From the NCBI RefSeq assembly GCF_002192255.1, contig NZ_CP021768.1:1-64000 (forward strand): a DNA stretch of 64,000 nt, read 5' to 3'. This DNA is from Stenotrophomonas sp. WZN-1 (GTDB lineage Bacteria; Pseudomonadota; Gammaproteobacteria; Xanthomonadales; Xanthomonadaceae). The stretch's first letter is position 1; every line of letters begins with the position of its first letter. The notes under the pieces were generated by a model. The model saw nothing but the letters and a program-made list of their open reading frames with translations. It was not told where the DNA came from and did not search any database. Of this stretch, positions 30,379 to 39,046 are shown piece by piece. The position numbers and the translations under genes were made by a program.

Positions 30379-31434
30379 ATGTCAGTGCGAAATATTAGCG
30401 ATGCCGCGTTGCCGGCATCGAAGGGCAAGGCTGCCACGATCAACGACATCGCACGACTGTCGGGAGTTTCCAAGAAAACGGTTTCAAGAATCATCAACAA
30501 CTCGCCGCTGGTGCGCAAAGACACCCGCGACAAGGTCGAGGCGTTGATGCGCGAGGTCGGTTACGTGCCCGACCCGCTGGCGCGCGGACTCGCGTTCCGC
30601 CGCTCCTTCCTGATCGGCCTGGTGTACGACGACCCCGGCGCCCAGTGCATTGTCGACCTGCAGCATGGCGCGCTGGAAGCGCTGCGTGGCACCGGCTATG
30701 AGCTGGTGGTGCACCCGTGCGACAGCCAGGATCCGGACTGCGCCGACGGCGTGCGCCGCTTCGTGCAGCAGCAGAAACTGCATGGCGTGATCCTTGGCCC
30801 GCGCGCCTCCGAGTCGGTGGCGCTGGCACAGATGCTGGACGCGATCGACTGCCGCTACATCCGCATCAACGCGCATGCCTCGGACGACGAAGCACAAGCG
30901 GTGGTCACCCACGATCGCGACGGTGCCGCTGCGGCTGCGGGCTACCTGCTCTCGCTGGGCCATCGCGATATCGCAGTGATTGCCGGTCCTGGTGACCGAC
31001 GCACTGCCCGCGAGCGGACCCATGGATTCCTTGATCGACTGGCGCAGGTCGGCTTGACCCTGCCAGGTGAACGCGTGCTGGAAGCGGGCGATACGTTCGA
31101 GTCGGGCGTGCATGCCGCCGAACGGCTGCTGATGGGCGGACAACGCCCCAGTGCGATCTTCGCCGGCAACGACGAAATGGCGGCCGGCGTGTACCAGGTG
31201 GCGTTGCGTGCGGGCATCGAGGTGCCGCAGCAGTTGTCGATCATCAGCTACGACGACAGCCCGCTGGCGTCGCGGCTGTGGCCGCCGCTGACGTCGGTAC
31301 GCCGCCACGTCTCCGACATCGGCCGCATGGCGGCGGCGATGCTGGTGCAGACCGACGTACCGGAGGCGCCGACCGCGGCCAGCGTGCATCCGCAGCTGAT
31401 GGTGCGCGGTTCCTGCCGGGCCGTGGACGGCTGA
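30379..31434 (+). CDS. LacI-family transcriptional regulator
   Basis: A 351-residue repressor-type regulator. The N-terminal helix-turn-helix is TINDIARLSGVSKKTVSRIINN (residues 20-41, in two segments), followed by the hinge and a periplasmic-binding-protein-like sugar domain. The likely ligand is a sugar or sugar phosphate, but no target is evident. Candidates are itself and the eda side across the 240-base divergent gap. No Shine-Dalgarno sequence is visible before the ATG at 30379, so the start or mode of initiation is uncertain. A 14-bp hairpin follows the gene. Confidence 0.9.
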   Translation: MSVRNISDAALPASKGKAATINDIARLSGVSKKTVSRIINNSPLVRKDTRDKVEALMREVGYVPDPLARGLAFRRSFLIGLVYDDPGAQCIVDLQHGALEALRGTGYELVVHPCDSQDPDCADGVRRFVQQQKLHGVILGPRASESVALAQMLDAIDCRYIRINAHASDDEAQAVVTHDRDGAAAAAGYLLSLGHRDIAVIAGPGDRRTARERTHGFLDRLAQVGLTLPGERVLEAGDTFESGVHAAERLLMGGQRPSAIFAGNDEMAAGVYQVALRAGIEVPQQLSIISYDDSPLASRLWPPLTSVRRHVSDIGRMAAAMLVQTDVPEAPTAASVHPQLMVRGSCRAVDG

Positions 31435-31484
31435 GTGCCCTGCCCTCGCCTGCGCCGTCGCGACGGAACGGTGCAGGCAACAAC

Positions 31485-31514
31485 GGAAACGGCGCACCAG
31501 GGTGCGCCGTTTCC
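31485..31514. terminator. Bidirectional hairpin between lacI-type gene and phhA
   Basis: GGAAACGGCGCACC pairs perfectly with GGTGCGCCGTTTCC around a two-base centre, between convergent genes. There is no long T run, so termination is likely but unproven. Confidence 0.6.
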
Positions 31515-31540
31515 AGTGCGAAGCGGTGTGCGCCGTGCGC

Positions 31541-32434
31541 TTACACGTCGCCGCCGTCGGCCCAGCCTTCGCCGGTGCCCCTCTGGAACACGCGGTCATC
31601 GCCCTGCACCTCGCCGGCCGGCAGATGCGCCTGGTCGGCCAGCGCTGCGTAGATCGGGGTGAAGTCCGGTGACGTTGCCTGCATCAGCTGTTCGAAGCTG
31701 TCGATGACGAAGTAGGTCTTCTGGAAGGTGTCGATGCGGTACTTGGTGCGCATGATCCGCTGCAGGTCGAAACCGATGCGGTTGGGCGCGGCCGACTCCA
31801 GCGAGTACAGCGATTCGCCCTTCGACGACACGATGCCGGCGCCGTAGATGCGCAGGCCGTCGGGCGTATCGATCAGGCCGAACTCCACCGTGTACCAGTA
31901 CAGGCGGGTCAGGTTCTGCAGCGCATCCGGGCCGATCGCGTGGGCCTTGACGCCGCCACGGCCGTACGCCTCCATGTAGTCGGCGAACACCGGGTTCATC
32001 AGCAGCGGCACGTGGCCGAACAGATCGTGGAACAGGTCCGGTTCGGCGATGTAGTCGATCTGGTCCGGGCGACGGATCCACCAGGTCACCGGGAAACGAC
32101 GGTTGGCCAGGTGGTCGAAGAAATCCAGTTCCGGCAGCAGGCCTTCGACGCCGACCAGGGTCCAGCCGGTGGCCGCGCCGAGTACTTCGTTGAGCTGGTC
32201 GAAGCGCGGAATCATGTGCGCGCTCATGCCCATCTCGTCCTGCGCGTCCAGGAACTCCTGGCAGGCACGGCCGACCAGCAGCTCGCGCTGGCGCTGGTAC
32301 AGCGTGCTCCAGGTGGCGTGGTCGTCGGCGCTGTAGGTGTCCCACGGCTGCTCGACGAGCGCGGTGGTATACACCGGCACGTAGCCCTTGTCGGTCTGCT
32401 GGTGTTCGACGCGGCGGGGCTGGGCGAGATCCAT
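31541..32434 (-). CDS. phhA: Phenylalanine 4-monooxygenase
   Basis: Pterin- and iron-dependent enzyme that hydroxylates phenylalanine to tyrosine. The 297-residue protein is the bacterial monomeric type with the iron triad His136 and His141 (FHDLFGHVPLL) and Glu184 (WYTVEFGL). It is divergent from an Lrp-type regulator, and the 125-base gap carries repeated GTTGC/GCAAC half-sites. No pterin carbinolamine dehydratase (phhB) gene adjoins it here, unlike in pseudomonads. Confidence 0.95.
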   Translation of the reverse strand: MDLAQPRRVEHQQTDKGYVPVYTTALVEQPWDTYSADDHATWSTLYQRQRELLVGRACQEFLDAQDEMGMSAHMIPRFDQLNEVLGAATGWTLVGVEGLLPELDFFDHLANRRFPVTWWIRRPDQIDYIAEPDLFHDLFGHVPLLMNPVFADYMEAYGRGGVKAHAIGPDALQNLTRLYWYTVEFGLIDTPDGLRIYGAGIVSSKGESLYSLESAAPNRIGFDLQRIMRTKYRIDTFQKTYFVIDSFEQLMQATSPDFTPIYAALADQAHLPAGEVQGDDRVFQRGTGEGWADGGDV

Positions 32435-32480
32435 GGGGCACTCCTTGACGGGATACCCACGATGCTAGGGCAGGGCGCGC

Positions 32481-32559
32481 GCAACAGGGTTGCAAAAGTT
32501 GCGTCGATTGGCGTTGTTGGCGCAATATCCTTGCGTACTCACCATGTTGCGGGGCAACA
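32481..32559. promoter_or_regulatory. Putative Lrp-type operator array between phhA and its regulator
   Basis: The divergent gap holds inverted half-sites GCAAC-AGG-GTTGC (32481-32493), a further GTTGC at 32498-32502, and TGTTGC-GGG-GCAACA at 32545-32559. The last abuts the regulator start codon. The spacing suggests cooperative binding and autoregulation that would cover the ribosome binding site. Confidence 0.6.
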
Positions 32560-33045
32560 ATGGCCGGAGAAGTCCAGTTCGATCGCACGGATATACGCCT
32601 GCTGGCTGAAATCCAGCGGGATGGGCGCGCCACCAACGCCGAGCTGGCGACGCGGGTGAACCTCTCACCCTCGGCCTGCCTGCGCCGCCTGCAGCGGCTG
32701 GAAAGCGAGGGCGTGATCGTCGGCTATGGCGCGCGGCTGGAACCGCGTCAGCTGCGGCTGGGCCTGCAGGCCTTCGTGCGCGTGCAGCTGGAGAAGCACG
32801 ACCAGGCCGCGATCGGCCACTTCGTCGACAGCGTGCAGGCCTGGGATGAAGTAGTGGCCTGCCATGCGCTGACCGGCGACATGGACTACCTGCTGCACGT
32901 CTACGTGCGCGACCTGGAGCACTTCTCGCGCTTCCTGCTGGACCGGCTGCTCAATGCCGGTGGCGTGGCCGATGCCAATTCCAGCTTCGTGCTGCGCACG
33001 GTGAAGGGTTTCCAGGCGTTGCCGTTGTCGCAGCTGGAGCCCTGA
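32560..33045 (+). CDS. Lrp/AsnC-family transcriptional regulator
   Basis: A 161-residue regulator with an N-terminal winged helix-turn-helix (TDIRLLAEIQRDGRATNAEL) and a C-terminal RAM ligand domain. It is divergent from phhA with a shared operator-rich gap, so control of phenylalanine hydroxylation in response to an aromatic amino acid is the best inference. Pseudomonads use the unrelated NtrC-type PhhR for this job. The palindrome that abuts the start implies self-control. Confidence 0.9.
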   Translation: MAGEVQFDRTDIRLLAEIQRDGRATNAELATRVNLSPSACLRRLQRLESEGVIVGYGARLEPRQLRLGLQAFVRVQLEKHDQAAIGHFVDSVQAWDEVVACHALTGDMDYLLHVYVRDLEHFSRFLLDRLLNAGGVADANSSFVLRTVKGFQALPLSQLEP

Positions 33046-33084
33046 GCGGCCACCGGGCGAACCCGGTGGCCAGGCATCACGGCG

Positions 33085-34077
33085 TCAGCACTTGTCCTTG
33101 CGGCCCATCAGCTTGCCCAGGCGCGAGGCTTCCTCGCACTTCGGCGCGGCCACCGGGGCCGGTGCCGCTGCAGCGGCACGCGCGCGCTGCAGTTGCTGGA
33201 TCTTCGCGCGGATCTGCGGCATGGCCGCCATCGCGGCCTTTTCGCCTTCCAGGATCGCGGTGCCACGCTGGCTGAAATCGGCGGCACCGATGTCCAGTAC
33301 CTTCGGGCGGATGACGATGTCGGCGCGCGCGAGTTCCTGCTCGCCCAGGCGCTGGCCCATGATCGAGATGGACTGGTTGACGATGCCCAGCATGTCGGTC
33401 GGCGCCTTGCCGCTGGCCTTGCTGGAGATGTCCACGGCGATCACGAAGTCGGCGCCGAGCTGGCGAGCGGCATCCACCGGCACCGGGCTGACCACGCCGC
33501 CGTCGATGTAGTTGCGGCCGCCGATCTTCACCGGCTCGAACACGCCGGGGATGCTGCTGGACGCGCGCACCGCCTGGCCGACGTTGCCGCGCACGAAGAT
33601 CGAGCGCTCGCCGGTTTCCAGCTGGGTGGCAACGGCGGCGAACGGCTTTTTCAGGCGCTCGGCGGGACGGTTGGCGACCTGCTCGTTGACGTAGTCCTGC
33701 AGCTTCTGGCCCTGCACCAGGCCACCGGAGAACAGGCGCACGTCGCGGATGCTGGCTTCGTCCAGCGCGACCGCCTTGCTCTGCATCTGGAAGGCGTCCA
33801 TGCCGCTGGCGTACAGCGCACCGACCACGCTGCCGGCGCTGGTGCCCGAGACCACGGCCGGCTCGAAGCCGTTGGCCTCCAGCATCTTGATCACGCCGAT
33901 GTGCGCGAAGCCCTTGGCTGCGCCACCACCGAGGGCGATGCCGATCCTGATCGGCTTGGCCTGCGGCACCACGGTCGGCGCCGGCGGCGGCGTGGGACGG
34001 ACCGGGTCGCCACCGCAGCCGGCCAGCAGGCCGATCAGGGCGACGGACAGCAGCATGCGGGGGCGGAACAGGCTCAT
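33085..34077 (-). CDS. Patatin-like phospholipase lipoprotein
   Basis: A 330-residue lipoprotein (lipidated Cys21 after LIGLLAG) with a patatin domain. It has the oxyanion loop GGGAAKG (residues 50-56), the nucleophile elbow GTSAG (Ser80) and the second catalytic residue in YIDGG (Asp192). These proteins hydrolyse acyl esters of lipids, and the lipid anchor places it in the periplasm or at the outer membrane. It lacks the POTRA-barrel of full RssA/PlpD-type exporters. The ATG at 34077 is the one that gives the lipoprotein signal. Confidence 0.9.
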   Translation of the reverse strand: MSLFRPRMLLSVALIGLLAGCGGDPVRPTPPPAPTVVPQAKPIRIGIALGGGAAKGFAHIGVIKMLEANGFEPAVVSGTSAGSVVGALYASGMDAFQMQSKAVALDEASIRDVRLFSGGLVQGQKLQDYVNEQVANRPAERLKKPFAAVATQLETGERSIFVRGNVGQAVRASSSIPGVFEPVKIGGRNYIDGGVVSPVPVDAARQLGADFVIAVDISSKASGKAPTDMLGIVNQSISIMGQRLGEQELARADIVIRPKVLDIGAADFSQRGTAILEGEKAAMAAMPQIRAKIQQLQRARAAAAAPAPVAAPKCEEASRLGKLMGRKDKC

Positions 34078-34182
34078 CGGCAGTGCGCTCGCGGCGCCGG
34101 ATTCAGGAAAGGGCGCCAGCATACCGAAGCCATGGCGGGGCGGGCAGGGTGGGGAAGCCTCTGATAGCTGTGAATCGCTTCT

Positions 34183-34207
34183 GGTGGGTGCGGACCTTGG
34201 TCCGCAC
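34183..34207 (+). repeat. SMAG-like REP, GGACC type
   Basis: GTGCGGACC-TT-GGTCCGCAC palindrome preceded by GGTGG, first of three palindromes between the patatin and AIM24-type genes. Confidence 0.6.
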
Positions 34208-34233
34208 AAATGCCTGGTCGCGCCCTGAAGGAA

Positions 34234-34259
34234 TGTGCCAACCAAGGTTGGCGCCCACC
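34234..34259 (-). repeat. SMAG-like REP, CAACC type
   Basis: TGTGCCAACC-AA-GGTTGGCGC followed by CCACC; same general layout as its two neighbours. Confidence 0.6.
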
Positions 34260-34314
34260 AACGACAGGTCCAGGCGGCCGCCGAGAACCTCCCTATTCAG
34301 CAAAAAGGAACCCC

Positions 34315-34344
34315 GGTAGGTGCCGACCAAGGTCGGCATCTACC
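34315..34344. repeat. SMAG-like REP, CGACC type
   Basis: GGTAGGTGCCGACC-AA-GGTCGGCATCTACC is tagged by GTAG on both strands. It lies 13 bases beyond the 3' end of the AIM24-type gene. Confidence 0.75.
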
Positions 34345-34356
34345 GGGATCCTGTGG

Positions 34357-35373
34357 TCAGAACCGGTTGTCGCCGTCCAGCATCCGGCCCAGGCCGCCCA
34401 GCACCGAGCCTTCGCCGCGGCTCTGGCCGCCGCCCTGCGGTGCCGCCATCCACATGCGGCCGGCCAGGCGCGAGAACGGCAGCGACTGCAGCCAGACCTT
34501 GCCCGGCCCGGTCAGCGTGGCAAGGAACACGCCCTCGCCGCCGAACAGCATGCTCTTGATGCCGGCGACCCGGCGCACGTCCATGTCCACCGTGGGGTGA
34601 TACGCCACCACGCAGCCGGTATCCACGTCCAGGCGCTCGCCTGCGGCCAGCTCACGCTCGACCACGCAGCCGCCGGCGTGGATGAAGACCCAGCCGTCGC
34701 CTTCCAGCTTCTGCATGATGAAGCCCTCGCCGCCGAACAGGCCGGTCATGATCTTGCGCTGGAACTGCACGCCGATCTGCACGCCACGTGCGCCGGCCAG
34801 GAAGCTGTCCTTCTGGCAGATCAGGCGGCCGCCATGCTGGTCCAGGCGCATCGCCAGCACGGTGCCGGGGTAGGGCGCGGCAAAGGCGACCTTGCCCTTG
34901 CCGTGGCCGCTCTGGGTGTAGACGGTAGCGAACAGGCTCTCGCCAGTCAGCACACGGCGGCCGGCGGCCATCACCTTGCCCATCAAGCCGCCGCCCTGGT
35001 CGCCGGTGGCGGCACCGAACACCGTGTCCATCTGCACCGTTGCGTCCTTGAACATCAGTGCGCCGGCTTCGGCAATGGCGCTCTCGCCGGGATCAAGCTC
35101 GATTTCGACGAACTGCATTTCATGGCCGACGATGCGGAATTCGATGTCGTCGGCACGGCCGCTGGCGGCGGCGGGGACCGGCGGCGGGGTGTTCGGCATG
35201 CCCGGGGCCGCGGACTGCAGTTCGGGCACCTCGGCAAGCGAGGTCCACCCGCTCATGCCCTGGCACCAGGCCAGCGCGCGCGGGTTGGTCTGCGCATAAC
35301 GGCGCGCGGCCTCGTCATCAAGCGGGCCGATACGCTCGGCCTGGGCGGAGGCATGGAAGTACCACTGGGTCAT
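34357..35373 (-). CDS. GYF_2 and AIM24 (TIGR00266-like) domain protein
   Basis: A 338-residue protein with an N-terminal GYF_2-like domain (MTQWYFHASAQAERIGPL to about residue 50), a Pro/Ala linker, and a C-terminal AIM24/TIGR00266 domain of about 230 residues rich in Gly and beta structure (FGGEGFIMQKLEGDGWVFIHAGG split over repeats). No catalytic motif is known. GYF_2 modules bind proline-rich peptides or act at membranes. The ATG at 35373 starts exactly at the GYF_2 domain. It is divergent from a TonB-dependent receptor. Confidence 0.82.
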   Translation of the reverse strand: MTQWYFHASAQAERIGPLDDEAARRYAQTNPRALAWCQGMSGWTSLAEVPELQSAAPGMPNTPPPVPAAASGRADDIEFRIVGHEMQFVEIELDPGESAIAEAGALMFKDATVQMDTVFGAATGDQGGGLMGKVMAAGRRVLTGESLFATVYTQSGHGKGKVAFAAPYPGTVLAMRLDQHGGRLICQKDSFLAGARGVQIGVQFQRKIMTGLFGGEGFIMQKLEGDGWVFIHAGGCVVERELAAGERLDVDTGCVVAYHPTVDMDVRRVAGIKSMLFGGEGVFLATLTGPGKVWLQSLPFSRLAGRMWMAAPQGGGQSRGEGSVLGGLGRMLDGDNRF

Positions 35374-35532
35374 TGCGGCGGCTCCGCGGGGCTGGAAAAC
35401 CCCGAGTCTAGCGAGCGCACCGGGGGCAGGGCGACGGCGCCATGAACGGCCGGCATTTGCGGCGTAGGTGCTGTATTGCAACAATTATCTGGTAGCGCCG
35501 TTTTACCACCCCTCCAAACACAGCCTACCGCC

Positions 35533-37803
35533 ATGTCCCCGACCCGCACTTCCCGTGGCCGATTCCCGGTCGCGCGCCCCCTCGTTGCCGCTCTTTCCGC
35601 CCTGCTGCCGCTGGTAGCAGCCGCCCAGGAAACCCCCGCTGCCAAGGATCCGGTTGCCCTCGACGCCCTGCAGGTGACCGCGCAGCGCCGCGTCGAGAAC
35701 GCCAAGGACGTGCCGGTCGCGGTCAGCGCGATCCAGGGCGAGAAGCTGGATGTGCTCGGCTCGGCCGGCGATGACATCCGTTTCCTGGCCGCACGCGTGC
35801 CCAGCCTCAACATCGAGTCGTCCTACGGTCGTGCCTTCCCGCGCTTCTACATCCGCGGCCTGGGCAACACCGACTTCGATCTCAATGCATCGCAGCCGGT
35901 GTCGCTGGTGTACGACGACGTGGTGCAGGAAAGCCCGTTGCTGAAGGGCTTCCCGCTGTTCGACCTGGCCAACGTGGAAGTGCTGCGCGGCCCGCAGGGC
36001 ACGCTGTTCGGCCGCAACACGCCGGCCGGCGTGGTCAAGTTCGATTCGGCGCGCCCGTCGCAGGATGCCGATGGCTACATCCGCGTCGGCTATGGCAGCT
36101 ACAACAGCTGGAACGTGCAGGGCGCCTACGGCGGCCCGCTGACCGACCGCTGGTCGGCACGTGTCTCGGCGATCTACCAGCGCCGCGATGACTGGGTCGA
36201 CAACACCCGTGCCGGCGCCCCCAACAGCGGTTTCGAAGGCTATGACGAAGCCGCCGGCCGCGTGCAGTTCCTGTACGAAGGCGACGACTTCGAAGCGCTG
36301 TTCAACCTGCACAAGCGCAAGCTCAACGGCACCGCCCGCCTGTTCCGCGCCAATATCATCGAGAAGGGTGGCAACTCGCTGGTCGAGAACTTCGACCGCG
36401 ACAAGGTGGCCAACGACGGCGTCAACTTCTCCGACCTGAAGACCTGGGGCGGCAGCGCGCGGCTGCAGTGGAACCTCGGCTCCATGACCCTGCACTCGAT
36501 CACCGGTTATGAAACCGCCGAATCGCTCAACCGCGGTGACATCGACGGTGGCTACGGTGCGGCGTTCCTTGGCGCCGGCAACTACGGCCCGGGCCTGATT
36601 CCGTTCTCGTCGGAGTCGGCTGACGGCCTGCCGCACCATCGCCAGTGGACGCAGGAAGTCCGCATCGAGTCCAACGAGTGGGGCCGCTTCGACTGGCAGG
36701 CCGGCGTCTTCTACTTCGATGAAGACGTGACCATCAACAACTTCAACTACGACTCGCTGGCCCCGGGCAATCCGCAGACCGGCCACGTGGTGCAGAACCA
36801 GCGCAACAAGGCCTGGGCGGTGTTCGCCTCGGGTGACTTCGACGTCACCGACCGCTTCAAGCTGCGTGCCGGCGTGCGCTACACCCAGGACAAGAAGGAC
36901 TTCAGCGCCAGCGTGCTGCAGGCCGTTCCGTTCGGCACCCCGGTCAGTGGCCCGTACCTGGCCAACACCGACGTCAACGACGTCAGCTGGGATCTGAGCG
37001 GCGTCTACAAGCTGACCGACGACATCAACGCCTACGCCCGCGTGGCCAAGGGCTTCCGCGCGCCGTCGATCCAGGGCCGCCTGGCCTTTGCGCCGGGTCT
37101 GTCGCAGGCCGATTCGGAGAAGGTCATCTCGTACGAGGCCGGCATCAAGGCTGACCTGTTCGAGCGCCGCGCGCGCCTGGGCCTGAGCGTGTTCCGCTAC
37201 AACGTCGATGGCCAGCAGTTGATCGCGGTGGGCGGCACCAACAACACCGCCACCCTGCTCAACGCCGACAAGACCATCGGCCAGGGCGTCGAGCTGGACC
37301 TGGAGGCGTACCTGGCCGACAACGTCCTGCTGACCTTCGGCAGCAGCTACAACGACACCGAGATCAAGGACAAGGATCTGGCGGTGGCGATCTGCGGCGG
37401 CGGTTGCACCATCAACGACCCGACCACGGTGATCAACGGCGGCACCTATGCGCTGGTGAACGGCAACCCGCTGCCGCAGGCGCCGAAGTGGATCCACAAC
37501 GCGACCCTGCGCGTCGGCTTCCCGCTCAGCGATGGCAGCGAGCTGTACGCCTACACCGACTGGGCCTACCGCAGTGCGGTGAACTTCTTCATCTACGAGT
37601 CGCCGGAATTCCGTGGCCGCAGTTCGCTGGAAGGCGGCCTGCGCCTGGGCTACAACTGGGATTACGGCCAGTACGACGTGGCGGTGTTCGGCCGCAACCT
37701 GACCAACCAGACCCGCGTGGTCGGCGCGATCGACTTCAACAACCTGACCGGCTTCCTCAACGAGCCGCGTACCTGGGGCGTGGAGTTCACCGCGAAGTTC
37801 TGA
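35533..37803 (+). CDS. TonB-dependent outer-membrane receptor
   Basis: A 756-residue receptor with a signal peptide (cleavage near AAAQETP), a plug domain (ALQVTAQRRVENAKDVPVAV, ANVEVLRGPQGTLFGRNTPAG), and a large beta-barrel ending in Phe (EFTAKF), the usual outer-membrane assembly signal. The plug is of the type common in receptors for siderophores, heme or complex carbohydrates; the ligand is not evident. The ATG at 35533 gives a proper signal peptide. It is divergent from the AIM24-type gene with a 159-base gap. Confidence 0.92.
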   Translation: MSPTRTSRGRFPVARPLVAALSALLPLVAAAQETPAAKDPVALDALQVTAQRRVENAKDVPVAVSAIQGEKLDVLGSAGDDIRFLAARVPSLNIESSYGRAFPRFYIRGLGNTDFDLNASQPVSLVYDDVVQESPLLKGFPLFDLANVEVLRGPQGTLFGRNTPAGVVKFDSARPSQDADGYIRVGYGSYNSWNVQGAYGGPLTDRWSARVSAIYQRRDDWVDNTRAGAPNSGFEGYDEAAGRVQFLYEGDDFEALFNLHKRKLNGTARLFRANIIEKGGNSLVENFDRDKVANDGVNFSDLKTWGGSARLQWNLGSMTLHSITGYETAESLNRGDIDGGYGAAFLGAGNYGPGLIPFSSESADGLPHHRQWTQEVRIESNEWGRFDWQAGVFYFDEDVTINNFNYDSLAPGNPQTGHVVQNQRNKAWAVFASGDFDVTDRFKLRAGVRYTQDKKDFSASVLQAVPFGTPVSGPYLANTDVNDVSWDLSGVYKLTDDINAYARVAKGFRAPSIQGRLAFAPGLSQADSEKVISYEAGIKADLFERRARLGLSVFRYNVDGQQLIAVGGTNNTATLLNADKTIGQGVELDLEAYLADNVLLTFGSSYNDTEIKDKDLAVAICGGGCTINDPTTVINGGTYALVNGNPLPQAPKWIHNATLRVGFPLSDGSELYAYTDWAYRSAVNFFIYESPEFRGRSSLEGGLRLGYNWDYGQYDVAVFGRNLTNQTRVVGAIDFNNLTGFLNEPRTWGVEFTAKF

Positions 37804-37869
37804 TGCGGTTGCTGCGTTGATGCAATGAAGAAGGGCCGGCGCAATGCCGGCCCTTCTGCGTTCCGCGTC

Positions 37870-37930
37870 CGCCGGGCATGGCCCGGCGCTACCGGGTTCG
37901 ACGCGTGGGTAGCGCCGGGCCATGCCCGGC
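37870..37930. repeat. SMAG-like REP inverted dimer, GCCGGGC type
   Basis: Two facing copies, GCCGGGCATGGCCCGGCGCTACC-type (37870-37893) and GGTAGCGCCGGGCCATGCCCGGC-type (37908-37930), could fold into one long stem. They lie between the convergent receptor and acid phosphatase genes and may serve as a bidirectional 3' end. Confidence 0.8.
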
Positions 37931-37948
37931 GAGCGCAGCGGCGATGGC

Positions 37949-38788
37949 TTACAGCGCGCTCTGCGGGCGCACCTTCAGCACCGCATTCTCGGTGGCGCAG
38001 TCGCGGCTGGAGTGCAGGCCGGTCTTGCGCGCTGCAGCGATCTCCTTGCGTGCGGCCAGCAGGTCCTTGTTGAAGGCTGCGTTGTCATGCAGGCGGGCCA
38101 CGGCGGCCGCGCCCATGAAGCGGCCTTCGAGGATGTCGCTCTGCCAGTGCACATTGCACACCAGGCGGCTCTCGCCGTAGTTGCGGCCACGGGCCTGGAT
38201 GGCATCGGCGTGGTCCGGCGCGATCTCCGACAGGATCAGGGCCCAGGCCCAGCCGATCGACGTGTGGCCGGATGGGTAGGAACCGTTCTTGCGCAGGCCT
38301 TCCTCATCCTTCGGCGAGCAGGTCGGCTCACCATTGACCATGAACGGGCGCGGGCGCTGGTAGTGGTTCTTGGCGGCCTTGGTGGCGGCGCTGGCGTCGA
38401 TCCGGCTGCGTTCGAGCAGGCGGTACAGCGCGGGGGTCTTCACTGCATCGACGTCGATGTCGGCGGCACAGGAGAAGTGGTTGGCGCCTTCGGGGAAGCC
38501 GAGTTCGGCATCGACACCGGCCTGGGCGAAGCGCGGGCTGCCACGCAGCGCGCGGGCTTCACGGCTGACCTGTTCGTCCAGGGCGAGGGCGGCTGAACCG
38601 GCCACCGGTGGTGCCGGCACCAGGTCGAGGCTGGCCGGAACCGCGCTCTTGTCCAGATAGCCCACCGCCTTGGTAGTGATGTTGGCTTCGACGGCGGTCG
38701 GCTTGGCGGCGGTGGCGGCACAACCCGCCAGGGCCGCGATGACGGCAAGGCCGAGCAGCGGGCGGGCAGGGTGGGAAATCAGCGACAT
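37949..38788 (-). CDS. Class A acid phosphatase, PAP2 superfamily lipoprotein
   Basis: A 279-residue periplasmic phosphatase with a lipoprotein-type signal (Cys23 after VIAALAG). The three-part PAP2 signature is present: KNHYQRPRP, GSYPSGHTS and SRLVCNVHWQSDILEGR. This is the PhoN/PhoC class A nonspecific acid phosphatase pattern, which releases phosphate from many organic phosphomonoesters. The ATG at 38788 is set by the signal sequence. Confidence 0.92.
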   Translation of the reverse strand: MSLISHPARPLLGLAVIAALAGCAATAAKPTAVEANITTKAVGYLDKSAVPASLDLVPAPPVAGSAALALDEQVSREARALRGSPRFAQAGVDAELGFPEGANHFSCAADIDVDAVKTPALYRLLERSRIDASAATKAAKNHYQRPRPFMVNGEPTCSPKDEEGLRKNGSYPSGHTSIGWAWALILSEIAPDHADAIQARGRNYGESRLVCNVHWQSDILEGRFMGAAAVARLHDNAAFNKDLLAARKEIAAARKTGLHSSRDCATENAVLKVRPQSAL

Positions 38789-39046
38789 GGACGGGCTCCG
38801 GAGAAAAAACTCGCGCCATGATCGCAGCCCGTATACGACACCGCAGTGGCCATCGGTCATACGGCCAGACCCGGCATGGTCATCACACGAGATGAAGAAC
38901 GTCATCGAGTGACGTCAGTCTCCTGAATCCGGGCGCAGCGCACGGACTTTCACGCGGCCGCGCCATGAGCATCGGCACAACGGAGATCGACAGGCCGTCC
39001 AGTTCCAGCCGGGTCGGGGGGATCCGCTGACAGAGGGAGAGAAGCG

